From: a virus
Length of the DNA stretch: 64,000 bases
Virus record (IMG/VR): IMGVR_UViG_3300009068_000028
Location: 1 to 64,000 of that record
Strand: one strand, 5' to 3'
Part shown: piece by piece, positions 1 to 7,820 of the stretch
Numbering within the stretch: the first letter of the stretch is position 1
Layout of the letters: each line of letters opens with the position of its first letter
Position numbers and translations under genes: made by a program
The notes under the pieces: generated by a model
Database searches by the model: none
Seen by the model: only the letters and a program-made list of their open reading frames with translations
Told to the model about the DNA's origin: nothing

Positions 1-1
1 T

Positions 2-520
2 ACTGCAAATAGTTTTCTTGGATTAGCTAATCTTTCAGGTGCTACATTTACTGGTAATATTGCTGGTACTAATATAAGTCTTTCTGGTAATGTAAATGCA
101 GTTACTGTAAATGCTACAACTTTTATTGGAAATACAAATGCCGCAACAATTACAGGCACAGTAGCTGATGGAACAACAACTACCGCTGCGTCTGGTGTTG
201 GTTATATGGGTATTCCAAGAAGTGCTGCGGCAACAACTTTATCATACGGCGTTGTGGCTGCAGATGCTGGGAAACATATTTATACAACTGCAAATCGAAA
301 TGTAACGATTCCTGCAAACTCAAACGTAGCATTTCCTATTGGATCAACCTTAGTCTTTATCAACGGAAACGCTACATCAAATATTCTTATAAGTACAGAC
401 ACTATGTATCTTTCTGGTATTGGATCTACTGGGACAAGAACTCTTGCTCCGTGGGGAATGGCTACGGCAATTAAAATTTCAAGCAATATTTGGATGATTT
501 CAGGAAACGGATTGACATAA
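2..520 (+). CDS. Tail fibre/surface protein, C-terminal part (cut by window edge)
   Basis: The reading frame is open from base 2, so the gene starts to the left of the window; only the last 172 residues are seen. The visible part is rich in Thr, Ala, Asn and Gly with short repeats of the type LSGNV and ATFIGNT, a composition typical of beta-rich phage tail fibre and appendage proteins. An ATG at 206 lies inside this open frame and is not a convincing start. The stop overlaps the ATG of the glycine-rich protein by one base, so the two are probably translated together. The exact role cannot be set from a fragment. Confidence 0.6.
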   Translation, partial: TANSFLGLANLSGATFTGNIAGTNISLSGNVNAVTVNATTFIGNTNAATITGTVADGTTTTAASGVGYMGIPRSAAATTLSYGVVAADAGKHIYTTANRNVTIPANSNVAFPIGSTLVFINGNATSNILISTDTMYLSGIGSTGTRTLAPWGMATAIKISSNIWMISGNGLT

Positions 521-1437
521 TGCCTGGAGTGCTTGGTGGACTTATTGGTTCAATGTTTCAGACTATTGCTTTGTCAGAATATCTAGTTATTGCTGGTGGT
601 GGTGCTGGTGCATCTGCAAATCTTAGTTCTCAGGCTGCTGGTGGTGGTGGGGCTGGTGGTTATGTTGAAAATAATGCTGCTTCTGGATTGTTTTTTATAG
701 AAGGAAAATCTTATGCAGTAGTAGTAGGTGCTGGTGGTACTGGTGTTACTGGAGAATCTAATGGAGGCGGAGGAAGTAACTCTAGCTTTAATTATTCAAA
801 TATTGCATCAGTTCTTGTAACACTTACGGCTATTGGTGGTGGATATGGAGCACACCGAGGTTCTGCAGATGCTGGCTCTGGTGGTTCTGGTGGTGGGGCT
901 GGGTCGAGACAAGGTAACACTGGAACTCCTGGTACTGGAACAACTGGTCAAGGTACAAGTGGTGGACTTGGATATAGTTCTGGTTCAAATGAAAGCGGTG
1001 GTGGTGGTGGTGGTTCACTAAATAATACAAATACGGCTGCAACTTCTGGTAGGGCTGGTAATGGTGGTCAAGGAAAAACATCATCAATTACTGGAACATC
1101 TACCGTTTATGCTGGTGGTGGTGGTGGTCAGTCACGAACTCAGACTCCTGGTACTGCAGGAAATGATGGTGCAACTGGAGCAACTCTAGGAACTTCTGGT
1201 GCTTCACCAGGTAGAGGTACTACTAGTTCATCTACTAACGCTAGAGCAAACAGTGGTTCTGGTTCTGGTGGTGCAGTGACTAGCGGTAATGGTGGTTCTG
1301 GATTTGTTGTTTTAAAATATCTAGAAACATATCCAGACCTTAAAATTACTGGAGGAACTGCAACCAAAACTACATCTGGTGGATATAAAATTTACCAATT
1401 TACATCTACCGCAACGTTTACAGTAGGAGTTGACTAG
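520..1437 (+). CDS. Glycine-rich tail adhesin-like protein
   Basis: This 305-residue protein is dominated by glycine runs (GGGGAGG, GGGGGGS, GGGGGQS) between about residues 25 and 255. It ends in a short beta-rich part with the pattern GGSGFVVLKYL and a final FTSTATFTVGVD, which matches the closing strand of the Gly_rich_2-type domains of phage tail proteins. Such domains form polyglycine sandwiches in tail-tip adhesins, for example gp38 of T4-like phages, and bind the host surface. I chose the ATG at 520, which overlaps the upstream stop; a TTG 30 bases earlier lies within the previous gene. Receptor binding is inferred from family and position. Confidence 0.65.
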   Translation: MPGVLGGLIGSMFQTIALSEYLVIAGGGAGASANLSSQAAGGGGAGGYVENNAASGLFFIEGKSYAVVVGAGGTGVTGESNGGGGSNSSFNYSNIASVLVTLTAIGGGYGAHRGSADAGSGGSGGGAGSRQGNTGTPGTGTTGQGTSGGLGYSSGSNESGGGGGGSLNNTNTAATSGRAGNGGQGKTSSITGTSTVYAGGGGGQSRTQTPGTAGNDGATGATLGTSGASPGRGTTSSSTNARANSGSGSGGAVTSGNGGSGFVVLKYLETYPDLKITGGTATKTTSGGYKIYQFTSTATFTVGVD

Positions 1438-1778
1438 TGGCACATTTTGCAGAGATAAACGAAAATAATATTGTCACTCGTGTTCTTGTTGTTGATAATT
1501 CACTAGAACATCGTGGACAGGATTTTCTTGCTAATGATGTTGGTCTTGGTGGTACTTGGATTCAAACATCTTATAACAGAAACTTCCGTGGAAATTTTGC
1601 AGGTATTGGATATTTTTACGATTCAGATCTTGATGTATTTTACGGACCACAACCATATCCTTCTTGGACATTAAATACTGCTAACTGGATTTGGGTAGCA
1701 CCAGTTGCATATCCAGAAGATAACCTATTATATGACTGGGATGAAGAGTCTCAGTCTTGGGTAGAAGCAATAGAATAA
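1437..1778 (+). CDS. Conserved small phage tail-region protein
   Basis: This 113-residue protein starts at a GTG overlapping the stop of the glycine-rich gene. It opens with MAHFAEINENNIVTRVLVVD, a beginning shared by a family of small proteins beside tail fibre genes in many aquatic phages, where the function is not established. The sequence is rich in aromatic residues, with several Trp and Tyr, and holds a FYGPQPYPSW stretch. The tight coupling to the adhesin suggests a tail-surface or fibre-associated structural role. It is followed by a terminator shared with the convergent glycosyltransferase gene. Confidence 0.55.
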   Translation: MAHFAEINENNIVTRVLVVDNSLEHRGQDFLANDVGLGGTWIQTSYNRNFRGNFAGIGYFYDSDLDVFYGPQPYPSWTLNTANWIWVAPVAYPEDNLLYDWDEESQSWVEAIE

Positions 1779-1781
1779 AAA

Positions 1782-1803
1782 AATAGCCCCTTTCGGAGCT
1801 ATT
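1782..1803. terminator. Bidirectional terminator between convergent genes
   Basis: AATAGCCCC at 1782-1790 pairs with GGAGCTATT at 1795-1803 around a TTTC loop. Read on the minus strand it is a 9-pair stem (one G-U) with a GAAA loop followed by seven T, a strong terminator for the glycosyltransferase gene. On the plus strand it has one C-A mismatch and a T-rich tail. Confidence 0.75.
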
Positions 1804-1804
1804 C

Positions 1805-2587
1805 TTATTTCTTTTTAGTTTTAGGTTTTGGTTTTTCTTCTGGAACATCTTCAACTACCGATGCAGTTAGCATCATTGTCGAAGCAAAGCTTCCGCTAAA
1901 GATATACTCACCTGCGTGTACAATCTTGACCCAAGGGGCAGCAAATACTTCTCCACCAATTTCACGGTACTTACGGCAGAAGTGATAGTCTTCTGAAAGC
2001 AAGATTCCGTCTTCAGTAATGCTGGTAGCAAAGTATTCTGTAACCATCTGAGAAGCATCAAATGCACCAGTAGATGTGTTTAGCATATACTTTGAGCAAT
2101 GTGGCTTCATTTTTTCAAATACTTCTTTTTTAATAAAAAGCATTCCAGTACCAACTTCGGTTACAGGAACTGGCTCATTCATTTTAAATGTTGTTTCTCC
2201 AGGTAGCATATTCATAGCAAAGAATCCAGAATACTGTTCCAGGTTTTCTTTACCTTCTACTGCTGCACGACCAACATTTTCCCAGTTGATATTTTTCATG
2301 GGGTAGATAGCACCAATAACATCTTTGCCAGATTCAATCATAGAAATAACATCCATGTGGTCAAACCCTTCATCAGCATCAATGAATAGTAGTGCATCAG
2401 CACCAGATTTCTCAAACTCGTGTACTAGATTATTCCTAGCACGAGTAATGAGACTTTCGTTGTATATCTTAGAGAATGATACCTGATACCCCTTTTTTGC
2501 AAGCTCAAAGGTTAAAGCCATCAGACCATCTAGATATACACCCTTACAATTTCCCCCATACATGGGGGTAGCAATGTGTAAATGCAT
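1805..2587 (-). CDS. Glycosyltransferase-like protein (GT-A fold), minus strand
   Basis: This 260-residue protein begins MHLHIATPMYGG and has a nucleotide-sugar-binding type motif LLFIDADEGF near residue 85, resembling the DxD site of GT-A glycosyltransferases; later RARNNLVHEF and LSEDYHFCRK fit the same family in phages. The tail is basic (KPKTKKK). I chose the ATG at 2587 because GGAGAG lies 4 bases upstream and a TGGTATAAT promoter sits just before it; a longer in-frame ATG at 2617 lies inside that -10 element and cannot be in the mRNA. It is the only minus-strand gene among tail genes and has its own promoter and terminator, so it behaves as an inserted cargo (moron) gene. It may glycosylate the adhesins or the host surface. 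Confidence 0.65.
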   Translation of the reverse strand: MHLHIATPMYGGNCKGVYLDGLMALTFELAKKGYQVSFSKIYNESLITRARNNLVHEFEKSGADALLFIDADEGFDHMDVISMIESGKDVIGAIYPMKNINWENVGRAAVEGKENLEQYSGFFAMNMLPGETTFKMNEPVPVTEVGTGMLFIKKEVFEKMKPHCSKYMLNTSTGAFDASQMVTEYFATSITEDGILLSEDYHFCRKYREIGGEVFAAPWVKIVHAGEYIFSGSFASTMMLTASVVEDVPEEKPKPKTKKK

Positions 2588-2615
2588 TGTCTCTCCATCT
2601 GTTAGTTGTATAAAC

Positions 2616-2624
2616 ATTATACCA
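2616..2624 (-). promoter_or_regulatory. Extended -10 promoter for the minus-strand glycosyltransferase
   Basis: On the minus strand TGGTATAAT forms an extended -10. TTTACC lies 17 bases upstream as a weak -35. The expected start of transcription lies just upstream of the ribosome site GGAGAG, which fixes the gene start at 2587. Confidence 0.7.
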
Positions 2625-2660
2625 GATACTTTGCGTGTGGTAAACTTAATTAGAACAATT

Positions 2661-5600
2661 ATGGCTCAAAATCTTTATGCTACCAAGGTGTTTTCAAGAC
2701 ACCCCTCTGCGTTGTGGGCTTTAGACGAAAATTTAACTACGCCAGTCATTACTTCAACTCCAGCAAGCATACCCCTGACTAGCACTTATTCTTCAGAGGC
2801 AAAGTCTTATGGAGATTCTCAATTTTCTGCATACTACATTGGATCTTCATCTAATAGTTTAGGTGCAACAAATTACGGTGTACCGCTTGTTTATGGAGCA
2901 GACAGCATTACATCAATTGCTCCAGTAACAGGGGATAACCCTTCCCTTATAGTTCCAGGATTTGGATTATTTAATCAAGACGGTAAAGCAAAATCAATAA
3001 CCCTAGAAGCATGGGTAAGAATAGAAGCAAGATCTGTTCGTATTCCTAAAAAAATTATTGGACCAATATCTTCGACAGATGGTCTATATGTAAATGGTCC
3101 ATTTTTAACTTTAAAGGTTGAAGATTACGTTTCATCACACTTTGTTGGTGAGTGGGGTAGACCAATGCTTATTCACATTGGAATCTCTAACAATAGTGTT
3201 TTTCTTATGGTTAACGGAGAACAAGTTATAACAATTCTTTTAGACACAATGTCAATCGATTTTCCAACAAAATACAACGGCACATCTCAAGATCAAGACT
3301 GGATAGGGTTTTATGCATATGCCGATGTCTCTCCAATAAATGTAGACTGTGTATCAATTTTTCCATACCGTGTAGATGTTGAAGAAGCAAAGACAAGATT
3401 TATTTTTGGACAGTCTGTTGACTCTCCAGAAGTTGCTGGTACAGGAGAATCAACTCTTCCAGTAGTTATGGACTATTCTTTTTCTAAATATGCTAATAAC
3501 TACTCATATCCAGATAAGTATGATTGGCAGAACGGCATTCTTGATAATATATCATCTATAAATTCTGCACTCTCTGTTCCAAACTACTCTCTCCCCACTT
3601 TAATATTTGAAGAAACAAGAGACATTATGGACTGGTATGATGCACAAGAAGAAAATAATACTGAGACCATTGCTGCAGACTTGGCATCTGGAGAATTAAT
3701 TGATAACTCCATCTTTTTTGAAATGAATCCAACAAACTGGGGAATAAAGACATATATATTATTTCCTAAATTAAACATGATAGATGATACATTAGATGCA
3801 CTATATGCTGCATTAAAGTATACAACTCTGCCAACAGCAGTTGAAACTATTTTTAAAATATACAATTCTTCAAACGAATACTTTAGATGTTACTACAAGC
3901 CAACTGGATCAACTGTAGAGTATGAGTTTGTTTCAAACGGAATAACAACAACATTTGACGGACAGAACGTTACAGCAAATACATTGTTTGGAGTAGGAAT
4001 AAACATACCAACCCTTTTATCTAATGCTTTAGCAACAAATCAAATGAAATCTTTCTTTGCAAACAAGTCAAGTCTTAAACTTTATTTCTGTGGAGAGCGT
4101 GGCTTTGTTAATGGATACTCTGGTAAAGTTTATAAAATTGGATTCTCAAATGCAAAAAATTATGACCTAATTAAAACCTCATTTACTAGCGGTTTAGTTT
4201 CAAGTCAGTTGTTGTTGCTAGATAATTATGCAAACTATACTTTGTTTGGAGTTTATAATCTTGGATCATTTGCACTGGATATTGCTACATTCTCGTATTG
4301 GGAAGATTATATTCCTCTTACATTACTAGCAAAAAATTCTAATAGTGCAAATATAAACTACTCTCTTGACTTTATTCAATTTAATGTTGATTACCCAGCC
4401 TCTGAGTCAATAGTTTCTTCAAATGTTTCTACCGTAAATGAAATGGTAAAAACATATGCCTATTTTTCAGAACTAACAAAGCCATCATTAACAACATCAG
4501 ATTTATCAAGAACCTTATTTAATTTACCATCAACAAAAATAGTTTCTCCAGATGGATCATGGGCTACAAAAATTTACGAGGTAGTAGACGGTTCAATAAT
4601 TTATATTCCAAGCGTAACCGACTTTACAGAACTTGGATTAAACATTAAATTTGAGATGAAGGTTCCAGGTATTTTTAGAAATCCAGTAAAGATTAGAAAT
4701 ATGCAACTATCTTCACAATCATTAAACAATGATTCAAAAACACTTATTGGTTCAAAACTAGGAAGAGACCTATATCCTTATACAAAACCTTCAACAACAT
4801 TTGTTTATCAGGATTCAATAAATCCTTTTGTAACATATAAAGGAAAAACTCCATATCTTTATCTAAACAAAACAAGTGGTATTCAACTATTAGGATCAAC
4901 ATTTGACGGAACTCGTGGAATAGAAATATTAATTAATGAGTCAGCAAAAAGATTCTTTCTTCTTGATATTTTGCAATTTGGTTTTTATTACGACAAAACA
5001 TTTTCTTCGGGAGCACAGGAAATTTTAAGAATTGGTAGCGAAACCGAAGACAAGTTTTCTGTAGTAGTTGACGGAATTGGAGATAACACAAAAGGAATAG
5101 TTTATGTAAAAAACTTAAGTACTAACACGCCTTATTTAGATTTAGATCTGTATGTAAATGGCTTGGAAGATTCAACTGCATCTGGAGTAGTCACTACAGA
5201 CGGTAACGTTTTTTATAGAAACTGGAACTTTGTATCAATTAAGTTTAACCCAGCATTAAATTTTGAAGGTATTTCTGGTGCAATTAGAATAACTGGTCCA
5301 TTCCTTATTAATAATCTTTCACACTATCAAATTTCAGAAGAAGAGTACGCAAATAAAGTTAACTCAACAAACTGGGGTACTGTTCTAGATAGAGACCCAA
5401 TTGTTGCAGGTACAAATACATGGACACAAACTGTATCAACAACATACGAACCACTAAATGCAACCTGGTTTGATGTTTATTCAGATTCAATTGCCCCTGG
5501 TCTTGGAAAAAATCCTTCGGATGTTTACCGTGCATACTTTGGGGCTAGTATAAAATTACCAATTCAAACTAACATTCCACTAAACTTGTCAAAATATAGA

Positions 5601-5750
5601 TATGCTGCGTACCTAAATGTTGAAGGAACGTCTAGAAAAAATGTTACGACCATAGAAGTTGATGGAACATTGAAAACTGAAGAGGTTGTTAACAAAAATA
5701 CATACTTTCCATCTATTTTTATACCAGTTACAGGACAAAAAGTTAAGTAA
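2661..5750 (+). CDS. Large tail/appendage protein with LamG-like domain
   Basis: This 1029-residue protein starts at ATG 2661 (MAQNLYATKVFSRHPSALW); the frame stays open upstream but only through the divergent promoter region. Between about residues 105 and 240 the text ITLEAWVRIE followed by HIGISNNSVFLMVNG is the classic pattern of a concanavalin A-like lectin/LamG domain. A second related jelly-roll region seems to lie near residues 740-890 (GIEILINE, LYVNGLEDS, NWNFVSIKFNP). Such proteins are minor tail or appendage proteins of long-tailed phages and can bind sugars. It is divergent from the glycosyltransferase and is followed by the head genes. Sugar binding is inferred from the fold. 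Confidence 0.6.
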   Translation: MAQNLYATKVFSRHPSALWALDENLTTPVITSTPASIPLTSTYSSEAKSYGDSQFSAYYIGSSSNSLGATNYGVPLVYGADSITSIAPVTGDNPSLIVPGFGLFNQDGKAKSITLEAWVRIEARSVRIPKKIIGPISSTDGLYVNGPFLTLKVEDYVSSHFVGEWGRPMLIHIGISNNSVFLMVNGEQVITILLDTMSIDFPTKYNGTSQDQDWIGFYAYADVSPINVDCVSIFPYRVDVEEAKTRFIFGQSVDSPEVAGTGESTLPVVMDYSFSKYANNYSYPDKYDWQNGILDNISSINSALSVPNYSLPTLIFEETRDIMDWYDAQEENNTETIAADLASGELIDNSIFFEMNPTNWGIKTYILFPKLNMIDDTLDALYAALKYTTLPTAVETIFKIYNSSNEYFRCYYKPTGSTVEYEFVSNGITTTFDGQNVTANTLFGVGINIPTLLSNALATNQMKSFFANKSSLKLYFCGERGFVNGYSGKVYKIGFSNAKNYDLIKTSFTSGLVSSQLLLLDNYANYTLFGVYNLGSFALDIATFSYWEDYIPLTLLAKNSNSANINYSLDFIQFNVDYPASESIVSSNVSTVNEMVKTYAYFSELTKPSLTTSDLSRTLFNLPSTKIVSPDGSWATKIYEVVDGSIIYIPSVTDFTELGLNIKFEMKVPGIFRNPVKIRNMQLSSQSLNNDSKTLIGSKLGRDLYPYTKPSTTFVYQDSINPFVTYKGKTPYLYLNKTSGIQLLGSTFDGTRGIEILINESAKRFFLLDILQFGFYYDKTFSSGAQEILRIGSETEDKFSVVVDGIGDNTKGIVYVKNLSTNTPYLDLDLYVNGLEDSTASGVVTTDGNVFYRNWNFVSIKFNPALNFEGISGAIRITGPFLINNLSHYQISEEEYANKVNSTNWGTVLDRDPIVAGTNTWTQTVSTTYEPLNATWFDVYSDSIAPGLGKNPSDVYRAYFGASIKLPIQTNIPLNLSKYRYAAYLNVEGTSRKNVTTIEVDGTLKTEEVVNKNTYFPSIFIPVTGQKVK

Positions 5751-5752
5751 TA

Positions 5753-5761
5753 TGATATACT
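5753..5761 (+). promoter_or_regulatory. Extended -10 promoter, leaderless
   Basis: TGATATACT is an extended -10 whose last base is 7 bases before the ATG at 5769, so transcription should start at or next to the start codon. No ribosome site is visible. Confidence 0.6.
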
Positions 5762-5768
5762 GGTCGTT

Positions 5769-6152
5769 ATGGAACAAGAAAAACCAGACCCAATTGAGGA
5801 AGCTCTTAGTAAAGCAAAGTTAACAGTAGTTAAAGAAGAGTACTCTGACTTTGGTACATATATCTGGGTAAAAGCAAATGGCAAGCCATTTACCGACGGA
5901 GACAATAATGTTTTGTCTATTGAGTCAATGAAGAATGATCGTGAGCGTGTAAAGAAACTTATGGATGCCGCCGCATATTATGGAGAAGCAGAAGGTCAGG
6001 CTATCTTCTATCCAAATACACGACAGATTTCTGACGAAACTCACTCAGAGCAAATTGATCGTATGAAGCAAGGATTAATTCCAAACATGAATGACCTTGG
6101 TGCAGTTATTGCTGCAAAACAAACTTTAAAGTTGTATGGAGATGAAGGCTAA
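5769..6152 (+). CDS. Unknown protein upstream of the portal gene
   Basis: This 127-residue protein has an acidic N-terminus and a mixed helical sequence (RERVKKLMDAAAYYG, HSEQIDRMKQGL). I do not recognise a domain. It overlaps the portal start by one base, so it belongs to the head operon, and it is the first gene after a leaderless promoter. A head or packaging accessory role is possible from position only. Confidence 0.55.
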   Translation: MEQEKPDPIEEALSKAKLTVVKEEYSDFGTYIWVKANGKPFTDGDNNVLSIESMKNDRERVKKLMDAAAYYGEAEGQAIFYPNTRQISDETHSEQIDRMKQGLIPNMNDLGAVIAAKQTLKLYGDEG

Positions 6153-7756
6153 TGAACCAAGAACCTGTGGAATATATTATTCGTGCAAAAATGGATAATT
6201 TTGCAGAAGAAGAAAATGTATTTAAAACACAGGATCCATTTATTAAAAACTGGGACGGCATCAAATCACTTACTGGTCTTAATTCAAGCTTTAAGCGTCG
6301 TGCAACAAGAATGGCAAAGTACGCAGAAATAACTCCTGCCTACCTCGACAGTGCAATGGCTACAAGTTCAGGTGTTAATGGAGCACGTTCAAAAGAAATT
6401 AATCCTGGAACTGTCTATCACAATGGATACGGACTCTTTGATGTAATTACCCCACCCTGGAATCTTTATGAACTTGCAAACTACTACGACACATCATTTG
6501 CTAATCACGCCGCTATTGATGCAAAAGTAGAAAACATTGTTGGTCTTGGTTATGACTTCCAACCAACAAAAAGTACTATGTTCGCTATTGAAGGTTCTAC
6601 AGATTCAGCTGCAGAAAAAGCACGTAAGCGTATTGAACGTGCAAGAATTTCAATGCGTGAATGGATAGAAACACTCAACGATGATGATTCTTTTACAAAC
6701 ACAATGATGAAGTTTTATACAGATGTTCAGGCTACAGGAAATGGATACCTTGAAATTGGTCGAACTGTAACAGGTGAGATTGGATACGTTGGTCACATTC
6801 CCTCAACAACAATGCGAGTCCGTAGACTAAAGGATGGCTACGTTCAGATTATCGGTAACAAGGTTGTCTACTTCAGAAATTTCGGGGCAGCTAACCCAAA
6901 CCCAGTAAGTGACGACCCACGACCCAATGAGATTATTCACTACAAGGAATACTCTCCACTCAACACATACTACGGAATCCCAGATATTATGTCTGCAATC
7001 TCATCTCTTCATGGAGACCAGCTTGCCTCACAATACAACATTGACTACTTTAGCAACAAGGCTGTACCTCGCTATGTCATAACACTTAAAGGTGCAAAAC
7101 TTTCGGAAGATGCAGAAGACAAGATGTTCCGCTTCTTACAAACAAGCTTAAAGGGACAGTCACACCGTACACTATACATACCTTTACCAGCAGACTCGGA
7201 CACAAACAAGGTAGAGTTTAAGATGGAGCCAATTGAAAACAATGTTCAGGAGGCATCATTTGACCAATATCGCATTCGCAATCGTGATGATATCCTAGTT
7301 GCTCATCAAGTTCCACTTTCAAAAATTGGTGGTGGAGATGCTGCAAGCATTGCTGCTGCTCTTGCACAAGACCGTACATTTAAAGAACAGGTTGCACGTC
7401 CTGCACAAACTAATCTTGAAAAAGTTCTTGGCAAGATTATTAAAGAGAAGACAGACATACTTGAACTTAAGTTTAACGAGCTAACTCTTACAGATGAAAT
7501 TGCACAGTCACAAATTCTAGAACGTTATGTTAAGACACAAATTCTTACACCTAATGAGGCTCGTGAAAAGCTTGGTCTTGGTCAACGTCAAGACGGCGAT
7601 CAGGTTTTTCAAATGACTCCACGCCAAGCAACTGATGCTCGTGCAAATCTTGCAGATAATAGGCAACGTGATGCACAACGCACAAACAATAATTCAGATA
7701 GCACATCAACTACTACTGGAAGAAATGCACAGGGCGAAGGAAGAGCGTCTCAATAG
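6152..7756 (+). CDS. Portal protein
   Basis: This 534-residue protein forms the dodecameric ring at the capsid vertex through which DNA is packaged and released. The central region has patterns typical of the PBSX/HK97-like portal family: YLEIGR and VGHIPSTTMRV near residues 200-225, EIIHYKEYSP followed by YYGIPDI near 270, DYFSNKAVPRYV near 305, and the C-terminal LTPNEAREKLGL. The last 50 residues are polar (Asn, Gln, Ser, Thr) and probably disordered. It lies just upstream of the protease and capsid genes, the usual order. The ATG overlaps the preceding stop. Confidence 0.9.
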   Translation: MNQEPVEYIIRAKMDNFAEEENVFKTQDPFIKNWDGIKSLTGLNSSFKRRATRMAKYAEITPAYLDSAMATSSGVNGARSKEINPGTVYHNGYGLFDVITPPWNLYELANYYDTSFANHAAIDAKVENIVGLGYDFQPTKSTMFAIEGSTDSAAEKARKRIERARISMREWIETLNDDDSFTNTMMKFYTDVQATGNGYLEIGRTVTGEIGYVGHIPSTTMRVRRLKDGYVQIIGNKVVYFRNFGAANPNPVSDDPRPNEIIHYKEYSPLNTYYGIPDIMSAISSLHGDQLASQYNIDYFSNKAVPRYVITLKGAKLSEDAEDKMFRFLQTSLKGQSHRTLYIPLPADSDTNKVEFKMEPIENNVQEASFDQYRIRNRDDILVAHQVPLSKIGGGDAASIAAALAQDRTFKEQVARPAQTNLEKVLGKIIKEKTDILELKFNELTLTDEIAQSQILERYVKTQILTPNEAREKLGLGQRQDGDQVFQMTPRQATDARANLADNRQRDAQRTNNNSDSTSTTTGRNAQGEGRASQ

Positions 7757-7774
7757 TATGTTGCACTATATGTA

Positions 7775-7795
7775 ACAACAATATAACATTGTTGT
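7775..7795. repeat. Perfect inverted repeat at the protease-capsid promoter
   Basis: ACAACAAT (7775-7782) and ATTGTTGT (7788-7795) form a perfect 8-base palindrome with a 5-base centre. It lies where the -35 region of the next promoter should be (-10 at 7807-7812) and is not followed by a T-run, so an operator is more likely than a terminator. Confidence 0.5.
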
Positions 7796-7806
7796 AAAAA
7801 ACAGTA

Positions 7807-7812
7807 TATAAT
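7807..7812 (+). promoter_or_regulatory. Promoter -10 before protease gene, leaderless
   Basis: TATAAT ends 8 bases before the ATG at 7821. There is no clear -35 and no Shine-Dalgarno sequence, so the mRNA would start almost at the start codon. Confidence 0.55.
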
Positions 7813-7820
7813 TAATTAGT

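Noticed and set aside
830-1087. Overlapping frames in the glycine-rich region
   Set aside because: Low-complexity GGT repeats keep other frames open by chance; their products are His- or Val-runs.
2562-2660. Longer start for the LamG-like protein
   Set aside because: The extra 33 residues would run through the promoter and start of the divergent glycosyltransferase gene. The ATG at 2661 begins a sensible protein.
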